Of a stretch of 64,000 bases of DNA, positions 8,569 through 16,590 are shown in pieces (the first letter of the stretch is position 1; every line of letters begins with the position of its first letter). The notes beneath the pieces were generated by a model that saw only the letters and a program-made list of their open reading frames with translations, did no database searches and was not told where the DNA came from. Made by a program: the position numbers and the translations under genes. This DNA is from Myxococcus hansupus. Lineage in GTDB: Bacteria; Myxococcota; Myxococcia; Myxococcales; Myxococcaceae. The stretch lies in contig NZ_CP012109.1 of NCBI RefSeq assembly GCF_000280925.3, positions 496,001 to 560,000 of the forward strand, written 5' to 3'.

Positions 8569-11058
8569 ATGCATCCGCCTGTGCGTTCCTGGACTGCGTG
8601 GCTCTTGGCGCTCGTGCTCGCCGTGGCGGGGTGTCAGCCGGAGGGCTCGGGCACGGGGGGCTCGCGTCAGGGCTTTCGGCCTCGGGATTCGGTGGTGGAT
8701 TTTGGCCGCGTGCTGGAGGGCTCGCAGGCACGCCGTGGCGTCTCGTTGCTGGCCACGGGCCGCGCGGGGGTGACGGTGGTGGCGGCGGTGGATGGGCCCT
8801 TCGCCGTGGTGGCGCCGGAGGTGGGTGTTCCCGGCAGCGGCGTGGCCGACGTGGAGGTGGTGTTCACCGCGGGCCATGGCGTGGCGGAGGGCACGCTGGT
8901 GCTGGAGGGCGCGGGTGTGACGGAGTCCGTGCGCCTGCTGGGGACGGGCGTGCGGCCGTCGCCGTGCCCGGAGCGACCCTGTTCGACGTTTCACTTCGAT
9001 GTGGCGTCGGGTGCGTGCGTGGAGACGCCGTTGGAGGAAGGCGCCGCGTGCACGGCGGAGAGCCGCTGTGAGGTGGATGGACGGTGCAATTCCGGGGCGT
9101 GTGTTGGCGAGCCTCGGACGTGTGATGACAACAACCCGTGCACGGTGGATGCGTGCTCGCCCACGCGCGGGTGCGTGACGACGCAGGTGGCGTGTCCCGC
9201 GCCGCGGAACCCCTGTGAAGTGGGCGTGTGCGACCGGGACAAGGGCTGCACGTCGGTGAACGTGGATGACTTCGTGCCGTGTGGTCCGGTGAGCTGCCAG
9301 ACGGCGCGGCTGTGTCTGCGGGGCACGTGCCGGGAGATGCCGCCGCCGGAGGGCTTCGTCTGCGCGCCGGCCACGGCCTGTCAGGACGAGGGGCGGTGTC
9401 GGGCCGGGGCGTGCGAGCGCCCGGAGCCTGCGGAGTTGGAACCGGCGTTCCGCCAGGTGCTGGAGGGCGCTCCGGTGGCGGAGGACGGTGGCCCGGTAGT
9501 CCTCGTGGATGGGGATGCGGTCTTCACGTCGGTGTGTGGTGGGGACGCGGGGTGCCAGTTGGTCGCGTACACGGGCTCGGGGTTGCTGCGGTACGCGTCG
9601 GTGTATCCGGATGGTGGCGCGCGGACGTTGATCGCGGCTTCGGACGCGGGCGTGGTGGTGCGCGCGGCGGAGGGGCTGGAGGGCTACGCGCACCGAGGCG
9701 CGGGGGAGCGGCTCTGGGAGGCGACCTGGGGGGCGCTCGGCGCAGATGCTGGAACGTGGGCGGGTGGGCCCGGGACGGGGCATGTGGCGCTTACGGAGAC
9801 GGGTGACGTGCTCGCCTATGTGTCCTGGGGCGCTGCCGTGGCGGACGCGGGCGTTGCGTCGACGGAGTCCGCGCGGCTGGTGTGGCTCGCGGGCCGTGAG
9901 GATGCGGGCACCTTGCTGGGCGCATCGCCGGTCGAGGCGTGGAATGGCGAGGCGCGGCTCGCTCTCGGCGCGGACGGCGCGGCCTATGTCTACACGGGGG
10001 ATGGACGGCTGCGGCGCGTGGAGTCCGTGGATGCTGGCGTGCCGCAACAAATCAGGGGCAGGGTGCTCACGGAGCTGGGAGCGGCGGCGTCAACGCACGA
10101 GGCATCTGTCATCGCGTCGGAGCGTGAGCACCTGCGGCCGTGGGCAAGTCGTGAAGCTGCGCGAGAGGGAGTTCGCCCACGAATCGACATGGGGGCGCAC
10201 GTTGCCTCCGCCATCGCGTTGTCGCGTGAGCACCTGCGGTCGTGGGCAAGTCGTGAAGCTGAGCGAGGGAGAGTGCGCCCACGAAGCGATATGGGGGCGC
10301 AAGGGATGTTGGTTGCTCCGTCGGATGCGCGCGCCGCCGAGTCCGTGGGTACACGTGCGCGGGGTGACGCGGAGGCCTTGGGCGCACTAACGGAGACGGA
10401 ACTTTCGTTGACGTCGCTACTCGATGGCGGTGTGCCGGACGGAGGCGCGGCGTTGGCGGTCGCCAATGGCGTGCTCTTGGTCGGCGGCAGCGCCTTCGTG
10501 CATCCCGATGCCGGTGCACTGACGTCCGTGGATTGGACCAGCGGCACCGGTACAAGCGCGCCGCTCATGGAGCCCGCCTTGATGTCGAGTGGCGGGACAA
10601 CGGCCTATCTCTTCGCACGCGCGTGCGAGCGCACGGACGGCGTGCCCTGTACGGCCGACGAGGAGCGCGTGGTGCTTCGCGCGGTGGAGGCGGGCACGGG
10701 ACACACGGCCTGGGAGGTAGATGCCCTGCCGGATGAATCACTCCCAGGCACCGTGTACGAGGCGGCGTTGCTACAGGGGAACGTGGTGGGCGTGCTCGCG
10801 GACGCGGAGTCATCCGAGGGCCGTCAGTCCTGGCTCCAGTTCTTCTCCCGAGGCGAGCGCGTGGGCATGTGCCCATTGCCAGCGCAGCCTCGCGTCGTGG
10901 GCGCGGCGTTCGCGGGAGCGTCCCTCTATGTCGTCCTGGAGCGTGACGGCGCGTGGACGTTGGAGTCGTACGGCCTGGGCCCCGAGATGCGAGTAGATGA
11001 CCGCGGCTGGCCCCAACGACATGGCGGTCCAGGTGGAGCGCGCCGCGAATCGCCGTGA
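8569..11058 (+). CDS. Large Cys-rich surface lipoprotein with probable beta-propeller
   Basis: An 829-residue predicted lipoprotein with lipobox VAGC at about residues 20-23. Residues 35-135 look like a choice-of-anchor/ASH-type immunoglobulin-like domain (DSVVDFGRVLEGSQARRGV). Residues 140-285 form a Cys-rich block with repeated CxxxxxC spacing such as CDDNNPCTVDACSPTRGC, common in myxobacterial surface proteins. The remainder is a repetitive Gly/Asp/Ala-rich region that reads like a PQQ/WD-type propeller. Residues 512-579 are two tandem copies of a 34-residue segment that matches nothing else in the protein (listed separately). Function is unknown; exposure on the outer membrane is inferred. 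It converges on the chemoreceptor fusion gene, with 21 bp between them. Confidence 0.8.
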   Translation: MHPPVRSWTAWLLALVLAVAGCQPEGSGTGGSRQGFRPRDSVVDFGRVLEGSQARRGVSLLATGRAGVTVVAAVDGPFAVVAPEVGVPGSGVADVEVVFTAGHGVAEGTLVLEGAGVTESVRLLGTGVRPSPCPERPCSTFHFDVASGACVETPLEEGAACTAESRCEVDGRCNSGACVGEPRTCDDNNPCTVDACSPTRGCVTTQVACPAPRNPCEVGVCDRDKGCTSVNVDDFVPCGPVSCQTARLCLRGTCREMPPPEGFVCAPATACQDEGRCRAGACERPEPAELEPAFRQVLEGAPVAEDGGPVVLVDGDAVFTSVCGGDAGCQLVAYTGSGLLRYASVYPDGGARTLIAASDAGVVVRAAEGLEGYAHRGAGERLWEATWGALGADAGTWAGGPGTGHVALTETGDVLAYVSWGAAVADAGVASTESARLVWLAGREDAGTLLGASPVEAWNGEARLALGADGAAYVYTGDGRLRRVESVDAGVPQQIRGRVLTELGAAASTHEASVIASEREHLRPWASREAAREGVRPRIDMGAHVASAIALSREHLRSWASREAERGRVRPRSDMGAQGMLVAPSDARAAESVGTRARGDAEALGALTETELSLTSLLDGGVPDGGAALAVANGVLLVGGSAFVHPDAGALTSVDWTSGTGTSAPLMEPALMSSGGTTAYLFARACERTDGVPCTADEERVVLRAVEAGTGHTAWEVDALPDESLPGTVYEAALLQGNVVGVLADAESSEGRQSWLQFFSRGERVGMCPLPAQPRVVGAAFAGASLYVVLERDGAWTLESYGLGPEMRVDDRGWPQRHGGPGGARRESP
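10102..10305 (+). repeat. Two tandem 102-bp in-frame repeats with internal dyad
   Basis: Unit A is 10102-10203 and unit B is 10204-10305. They are exactly 102 bp (34 codons) apart and highly similar. Both encode EHLRxWASREA followed by VRPRxDMGA. Each unit contains an imperfect inverted repeat, starting GTGGGCAAG and ending CGCCCAC about 40 bp later. The encoded peptide is basic and Arg/Glu-rich, unlike the Gly/Asp/Val-rich host protein. This looks like a palindromic element inserted into a coding sequence and then duplicated without breaking the frame. Confidence 0.8.
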
Positions 11059-11079
11059 ATCAGCCGCGCGCCTGTACCC

Positions 11080-14000
11080 TCACGTGCTGGCGCTCGGGTC
11101 CACCCAGAGGTCATCGAAGCGCACCTGCGGCGGTGTCTGGTGCAGTCGCAGGGCCTGCACGGCCGGGGTCGCCGCCGCGTGGGCGCGGTCGTGGTACAGC
11201 GGGATGAGCGGGCAGTCCTCCTGGAACAGCTTCTCCGCGCGCAAATAGAGCTGTCGCCGCAGCTCCGGGTCGATGGACACGCGCGCCTCGGCCGTGAGCC
11301 GGTCCAGCTCCGGGTTCCGGTACCCCATGGGGAACACCGTCTGTGCGCTGGAGTGGAGCAGGAAGTGGAGGAACGTGTCCGGGTCCGGGTAGTCCGCCAG
11401 CCAGCGGTTGCGGAAGGCCGGCAGCTTCCCCTCCGTCACCTGCGCTGTGTACTCCTCTCGCGACATCTCCACGTAGCGCAGCTCCAGCAGCCCCGCCTGG
11501 AGCAGCGGCCGGAAGAGCACGGCGTCCTCCGCGGAGTGGTCATTCCCCGTAGGCCGGTGCAGCGTCAGCCGCACCCTGCGCAGGCCCACCTCGCGCAGGA
11601 GCTGCTCCGCGAGCGCCACGTTCGGCGCGGGCATCGGGCCCATGTCCGCGTCGTCCAGCAGCTCCGGCGGCGTCAGGGAGCGCGCCACACGGGCGCCGGG
11701 GTGGAACTGGTTCACCATGGCCTGGACGTCCATGCCGGCCCGAAGCGCACGCCGGACGCGCACGTCGTCGAACGGCGCCTCGCGGTGGTTGAGCACCAGG
11801 AACGCGGTGGAGGGCGTGGTGCTGGCGGCCACCTGGAAGGCCTCCAGGCCCGGCAGCTCCACGTGCTCGGTATCGAGGAACGACACCAGGTCCACCGCGC
11901 CCTGCCGCAACAGTGACACCGCTTCCTTCCGCGAGCCGCTGAGCACGAACTCCAGCCGGTCCACCATCGTCCCGCTGGTGCGCCAGTAGGAGGGGTTGCG
12001 CTCCAGCACCACGCGCTCGGGCTCCAGGGAGAGGAGCCGGAAGGGGCCGGTGCCCACCAGCCGTCCGCTCGCGTCCGTCCGAGCCACCGCCGTGGCGGTG
12101 AGCGCCATGAGCTGGAGGAAGAAGGCCTTGGGCTCGCGCAGGCGAATCTCCAGCGTGTGGTCGTCGAGCACCTCCAGGCCGGACACGTCGCGCGCCATGC
12201 CGGCGGCGTACTCGGGAGCGCCCTCCACGTCCTCCAAGAGACTCCGGTCGGGAGAGCGGAGCGCCGGGTCCAGCAGCCGCTCCAGGTGCCGTTTCACGTC
12301 GGTGGCCGTGAGCAGCGTGCCGTCATGGAAGGTGACGCCCCGGCGCAGGTAGAAGCGGTAGCGGCGCGCGGACGGGTCGGCGTCCCAGCGCTCGGCGAGG
12401 TCAGGCTCCAGTCCACCGTCCTGCCGGCGAACGAGCGTGGAGAACACGCACGCGGTGAGCTCGGAGACCTGGTTCTCGACGCTGAAGAGCGGGTCCACCG
12501 CCTGCCGGTTTCGCAGCGAGGCCGTCTGATGCAGGCCCACGCGCAGCGTGCCGCCAGGGCGGGGCGTGGGCAGCTTGAAGTGGTACACCTCGGCTTCCAG
12601 GCCCTCGGCCTCGTGGGCGAGCTGGTCCACGGTGCGCGTCAGCCCATCGCCAATGCGGATGACCCGGCGCGCGTCCTCGCGCACCTGCGCCACTTCCTCG
12701 CGGATGGCGGCGTCGGCCTTGGTGAGCACCACGTTGGCGGAGCGCAGCTCCTCGAGCGCTGCGCTCAAGCGCACCACGGACTCGGACAAGTCGCGGCCCG
12801 TGCGCGCCTGGGCCTCGGCCTTCTGCGAGGCGCCCTGGCCCACGCGGGCCATCTCCTGCGTCTGCCGCAGCAGCTCGCGCGCGTGGCCGGACTGCTCGAT
12901 GGCCATGCGCGTGACGTCCTCCACCCGCAGGGCCACGCGGCGGCTGGCCTCGACGACGGTGGCGCCCTGGGCCTCCAGTCGCTGCGTCTCCGCCACCGTG
13001 GCCTCCACGGCGGTGAAGGTGCGCTGGGTGATGGTGCGAATCTCCACCAGGGCCTCGGCGGCGCGGTCGCCCAGCGCGACGCCCGTGGTGGCCTGCTCGC
13101 GACCTTCCTGCACCAGCGTCACGGCGGTCTGCACCGCGTCGCGGACGCCCGCGACCATGGCGCCGATTTCGCGCGTGGAGCGCGTGGTGCGCTCGGCCAG
13201 GTTGCGAATCTCGTTGGCCACGACGCCGAACGGGCGCCCGTGCACGCCGGCCTGGGCGGCGATGATGGCGGCGTTGAGGGCCAGCAGGTTCGTCTGGTCG
13301 GCGATCTCCTGGATGACGTCGACGATGCGCCCGATTTCCGTCGAGCGCGTGCCCAGCATCTCCATCAGCTCGGCGGCCTTCCGGACCGTCTCCTCCACCC
13401 GGTACATGCCCTTGACGCTGTCGCCCACCAGCACTTCCCCGCGCTCGGCGGTGGCTGTCACGGCGATGGCCAACTGGTTCGTCTCGTTGGCGCGGCGGCG
13501 CACCGAATCGATGCCGCCTTCCACCGCGGCCACGAAGTCCTCGGCCTCGCTGGCGAAGCGGCCCAGCTCGTCGCCGGACGCGGCGATGTTGGCCATGCGC
13601 TCGGCCATGGCCTGCATCAGCGACGTGGTGTTGTGCGCGAACGTGTTCACCTGCGCGAGCGAGTCCACCACCTGCTCCAGCCGCTCGGTCATCTCCAGCA
13701 GCGCGCCGGTGGTGTCGACGGCGAAGACCTCCAGTTGGTGCACGCGCTTGCCGGCCACCTGAAGGCTGCCGCCCATGCCGCTGACGGCCTCCAACGTGCG
13801 CTCCACCGCGCCGCCCTGGCGTCGGGCCGCCTCCAGCAGCATCCGCGCCTGTCCGCTCACGTCCGTACTGGTGCGGTGCAAGTTGGCCGTCACCCGCTGC
13901 ACCTGCGCCAGGGCGCGCCGCAGGGACAGGATGAGCCGGCGCACGTCCTCGTGGCCCTCGTAGCGGGGGCCCACGGTGGTCGTGAGGTCGCCCTCGGCCA

Positions 14001-14226
14001 GCCGCGCCATGACGTGACGCCGCAGCCGCCGCCGCTGCGCGGCCCAGCGGAACCACGCGACATAGCCGCCGGTGAGATAGAGCGCGGGCGTGGCGAGCAG
14101 CACCACGGCCCAGGTGGTGTTTGGCAGCGGCGCCCCGGACACGGCTCGCAGCAGTCCTCCGAGGAGGAGCGCGGAGACCAGCCCTGCCGCCAGGCCGAAC
14201 GTGAACAGGTACCGTTTGGCGCCCAT
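11080..14226 (-). CDS. Methyl-accepting chemotaxis domain fused to family-5 solute-binding domain
   Basis: A 1,048-residue fusion. Residues about 8-30 and 38-58 are two transmembrane helices with only a short loop between them. A HAMP-like segment follows (about 65-110), then a long coiled-coil chemoreceptor signalling domain whose tip is near 305-320 (EIADQTNLLALNAAI). From about 550 to 1040 there is a complete peptide/nickel-type (SBP_bac_5) solute-binding domain (PGGTLRVGLHQ, YRFYLRRGVTFHDG, LVGTGPFRLLSLEPE, NPELDRLTAEARV). With both helices at the N terminus, the binding domain should be cytoplasmic, opposite to normal transporter-linked binding proteins. Receptor-tip residues differ from the norm (AAIIAAQAGV instead of AAVEAARAGE). 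No cheA or cheW lies nearby. Start ATG 14226 is 5 bp from the divergent start. Confidence 0.88.
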   Translation of the reverse strand: MGAKRYLFTFGLAAGLVSALLLGGLLRAVSGAPLPNTTWAVVLLATPALYLTGGYVAWFRWAAQRRRLRRHVMARLAEGDLTTTVGPRYEGHEDVRRLILSLRRALAQVQRVTANLHRTSTDVSGQARMLLEAARRQGGAVERTLEAVSGMGGSLQVAGKRVHQLEVFAVDTTGALLEMTERLEQVVDSLAQVNTFAHNTTSLMQAMAERMANIAASGDELGRFASEAEDFVAAVEGGIDSVRRRANETNQLAIAVTATAERGEVLVGDSVKGMYRVEETVRKAAELMEMLGTRSTEIGRIVDVIQEIADQTNLLALNAAIIAAQAGVHGRPFGVVANEIRNLAERTTRSTREIGAMVAGVRDAVQTAVTLVQEGREQATTGVALGDRAAEALVEIRTITQRTFTAVEATVAETQRLEAQGATVVEASRRVALRVEDVTRMAIEQSGHARELLRQTQEMARVGQGASQKAEAQARTGRDLSESVVRLSAALEELRSANVVLTKADAAIREEVAQVREDARRVIRIGDGLTRTVDQLAHEAEGLEAEVYHFKLPTPRPGGTLRVGLHQTASLRNRQAVDPLFSVENQVSELTACVFSTLVRRQDGGLEPDLAERWDADPSARRYRFYLRRGVTFHDGTLLTATDVKRHLERLLDPALRSPDRSLLEDVEGAPEYAAGMARDVSGLEVLDDHTLEIRLREPKAFFLQLMALTATAVARTDASGRLVGTGPFRLLSLEPERVVLERNPSYWRTSGTMVDRLEFVLSGSRKEAVSLLRQGAVDLVSFLDTEHVELPGLEAFQVAASTTPSTAFLVLNHREAPFDDVRVRRALRAGMDVQAMVNQFHPGARVARSLTPPELLDDADMGPMPAPNVALAEQLLREVGLRRVRLTLHRPTGNDHSAEDAVLFRPLLQAGLLELRYVEMSREEYTAQVTEGKLPAFRNRWLADYPDPDTFLHFLLHSSAQTVFPMGYRNPELDRLTAEARVSIDPELRRQLYLRAEKLFQEDCPLIPLYHDRAHAAATPAVQALRLHQTPPQVRFDDLWVDPSAST

Positions 14227-14231
14227 GAAGG

Positions 14232-15311
14232 ATGGGAACGCTACTCCGCCTTCTCGCGCCGGTCCTCAAAACGCCGCACACTGGCGCCGTGGCCCCCCTG
14301 CTCGCGATGCTGCTCCTGACTCTCCCGGTGAAGTCCGAAAATCCCGGAGGGGCGCAGGGACCCATGGAGGCGTCGACGCGCTACGTCTTTTCCTGGCGCG
14401 GCGTGCCAGTGGGCACGGTGACGCTGACGCTGGAGCCCGGCCGTTTCACCTACCTCAGCCAGCACCTGCACACGCGGGCCGGGAAGGCGGGCGAGCGCCG
14501 CCGCGAGCAGACCTTGGAGGTGGACGCCCAGGGCCGGGTGCAAGGCTCCCAGGCGGTGCCGCAGGCGCTGTGGCTCTGGCGGGGTGTGCCCCCCGTGGGC
14601 TGCGCCGTGGGCCGCGAGGAGCTGACGGGCCGCGAGGGCCCGCACTGCGTCACCACCGTGGAGGACGGCCGTGTGGAGGGCACGCTGCTGGGCACGGCCT
14701 TCGTGGCGCGTTACGGCGCCGACGGCCGGATGGCGTCCTTGGACGTCGGGGACTCGCGCTTCACGGTCGCCAGGCCCGGAGAGCGCCTGCGAGCGCCGCC
14801 GGAGCTCTTCGCGGACGGGCTCCCCGTGGAGGGCTCGGGTCCGCGCGGGGCGCTGGCGTTGGAGCCGCCTCTTCCGGTGCCCGCACGCCTGGAGGGCATG
14901 ACGCCGTGGACGGCGGGAGCGGCTCGGGCGCTGTCGGCGGAGGTCCACGCGGCCTTCCCGGAGAAAGGCCCCGGCGGGGCGGACTGGAACGAAGCCGGGG
15001 AGGGCGAGGCGGGAGGCTGCCTCGCGCACGCGCTGCGCTTCGCCGCGAAGGCCCGCGCTCGAGGCATCCGCGTGGCGCTGGTGCACGGGCTGCTGGTGGT
15101 GGACGGCGGGCCCGCGAGGCCCCACGCCTGGGTGCGCGTGGCGCTGAAGTCCGGTGGGACGCTGGACCTGGACCCCACCTCGCTGGACCCCGTGATTCCG
15201 CGCACCCATCTGCCTGTGGCGCTGGCGGACTCCCAGGGGCCGGCGCTGGAGGCGGGGGCTCGGTGGCTGTCACTGCTTCAAGGGGCACACCGGGTGGTGC
15301 GCCAGCCTTGA
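14232..15311 (+). CDS. Exported transglutaminase-like (papain-fold) protein
   Basis: About 359 residues. An N-terminal hydrophobic stretch (VAPLLAMLLLTLPV) looks like a signal sequence. The C-terminal third resembles a transglutaminase/protease core: Cys263 in GGCLAHALRFAAKARARGI, His298 in RPHAWVRV, and Asp in LDLDPTSLD near 315. This is the Cys-His-Asp triad in the order and spacing of the superfamily. The middle portion is beta-rich and unassigned. Start is ATG 14232, or GTG 14289 just before the signal. The first leaves only 5 bp to the divergent gene's start, so the second may be real. The 3' end converges on the astA-like gene with a 9-bp gap. Substrate unknown. Confidence 0.75.
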   Translation: MGTLLRLLAPVLKTPHTGAVAPLLAMLLLTLPVKSENPGGAQGPMEASTRYVFSWRGVPVGTVTLTLEPGRFTYLSQHLHTRAGKAGERRREQTLEVDAQGRVQGSQAVPQALWLWRGVPPVGCAVGREELTGREGPHCVTTVEDGRVEGTLLGTAFVARYGADGRMASLDVGDSRFTVARPGERLRAPPELFADGLPVEGSGPRGALALEPPLPVPARLEGMTPWTAGAARALSAEVHAAFPEKGPGGADWNEAGEGEAGGCLAHALRFAAKARARGIRVALVHGLLVVDGGPARPHAWVRVALKSGGTLDLDPTSLDPVIPRTHLPVALADSQGPALEAGARWLSLLQGAHRVVRQP

Positions 15312-15320
15312 AGCGAGGCG

Positions 15321-16346
15321 CTACTCGAAGGGGATGATGGACACCTTCGAGCCGGGCTGGATGTCCAGCACCTCCTTGGCGCGCGCGGGCAGGAAGGCCT
15401 GGGTGTTCTCGAGGCGGGCCTGGCAGCGCACGGAGCGGAAGCGGTTGCGGCCGGTGTCGCTCTCCACCGCGACGAGCACGTCGTCCCCCTCCATGTCGAA
15501 GTCCCCGTCCGCCACCTTGAGCGTGCGGAACTTGCGGACCAGGGAGATGTCGGCGGTGTCGGCCTCGAAGTGGGGGCCGCCGTCGAACGGGTCGATGCGC
15601 TCCATGTACTTGAAGCCGATGCGCTCCAGCATGCGCTGCACGCCGCGCGTCTGCGGCCCCACCTCGCCCAGCACCTTCTGCACGCGCGCGGGGAAGAGCG
15701 ACGCGTAGATGTCCGAGGCGGGGAAGAGCTCCTTGATGAACTCCTTGTTCTGCCGGCTGAGGCGGTCCGCCTCCTGGTAGGTGAGGCCGGTGAACTTCTT
15801 GCCGCAGGCCTCCCACAGCAGGCTGCGCCCGTCGGGCATCAGCGGGGGCAGCAGCTCCGCCAGCACGCGGGGGCGGAACAGCCGCCGGTGCATGGCGATG
15901 AAGAGGAAGCGCCCATAGGACAACTGCTTGCCGGGCTTGTCCGGCGTGGCGCGGTAGGGCGGGTCCACCACGAGGCCGCCCACTTCCGTGGGGCCTTCGT
16001 AGTTGTAGGCGATGGAGAGGACCTTGTGGCGAAGGTGACGGGAGAGGGACGCGGAGTAGTGCTCGCGCTCGCTCACCTCGTAATAGATGTGCGGGGCCTC
16101 GAAGGTGCCGTGCTGCGCGATGATCATCGACGTGCCGATGATGAGGCTGTTGCGCACGTCCTCCAGCACGAACAGGTACTCGCGCTCGAAGGGGTTCTTC
16201 ACCTTGCCCGCGAAGCTCTTCACCGACGTGTCCACGATGGCCGAGAGCGTTTCCTCGTTGTTCGGCAGGTTCACCGTGTTCAGCACGGCCGCGAGCCTTT
16301 TGAGCCCGGGCAGGTCGGTCTTCTGGACGTCACGCAGGACAAGCAT
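15321..16346 (-). CDS. astA: Arginine N-succinyltransferase family protein
   Basis: The protein is 341 residues, close to E. coli AstA (about 344). AstA transfers succinyl from succinyl-CoA to the alpha-amino group of arginine, the first step of the AST arginine degradation pathway. Typical features are the GNAT-like start LVLRDVQKTDLPGLKRLA, then LFVLEDVRNSLIIGTSMI, and the GGLVVDPPYR and GRFLFIAMHR segments of the family core. The start is ATG 16346; an in-frame ATG 57 bases earlier would add an unrelated Pro-rich stretch. No astB, astC, astD or astE lies beside it, so it may feed a different pathway or have a modified substrate. I am sure of the family, less sure of the reaction. Confidence 0.85.
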   Translation of the reverse strand: MLVLRDVQKTDLPGLKRLAAVLNTVNLPNNEETLSAIVDTSVKSFAGKVKNPFEREYLFVLEDVRNSLIIGTSMIIAQHGTFEAPHIYYEVSEREHYSASLSRHLRHKVLSIAYNYEGPTEVGGLVVDPPYRATPDKPGKQLSYGRFLFIAMHRRLFRPRVLAELLPPLMPDGRSLLWEACGKKFTGLTYQEADRLSRQNKEFIKELFPASDIYASLFPARVQKVLGEVGPQTRGVQRMLERIGFKYMERIDPFDGGPHFEADTADISLVRKFRTLKVADGDFDMEGDDVLVAVESDTGRNRFRSVRCQARLENTQAFLPARAKEVLDIQPGSKVSIIPFE

Positions 16347-16590
16347 GGGGACACTCGGGACGCCCCTGTGATGGAGCGCCGGAAAGGGGAGACCATACCC
16401 CACACCTGCCGCCAGTCAGCTTGAAGGTTGCCCGGCGTGTTGATGACGCGACGTGTTGCGGACGGCTTGCCAGGACGGCCGGAGTGTGTCAGCCGCACCG
16501 CGCGCGTCATGAAACATGGCGTGAAACATTCAAGGGCTTGCATGTCTGGCTGCTCACTTGCCGGGCCAGTGGGAAGCTTTTGCGGGGGGA
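16347..16590. other. Non-coding gap between astA and the lyase gene
   Basis: About 244 bp (313 if the lyase starts at TTG 16660) with noticeably lower GC than the surrounding genes. It must hold the promoters of the two divergent genes. I see no clear hairpin, RNA gene or small reading frame with coding bias. Confidence 0.5.

Noticed and set aside
12157..14319. Plus-strand frame of 720 codons over the chemoreceptor fusion
   Set aside because: Composition (His, Gly, Leu, Arg) is the mirror of the real gene; no motif.
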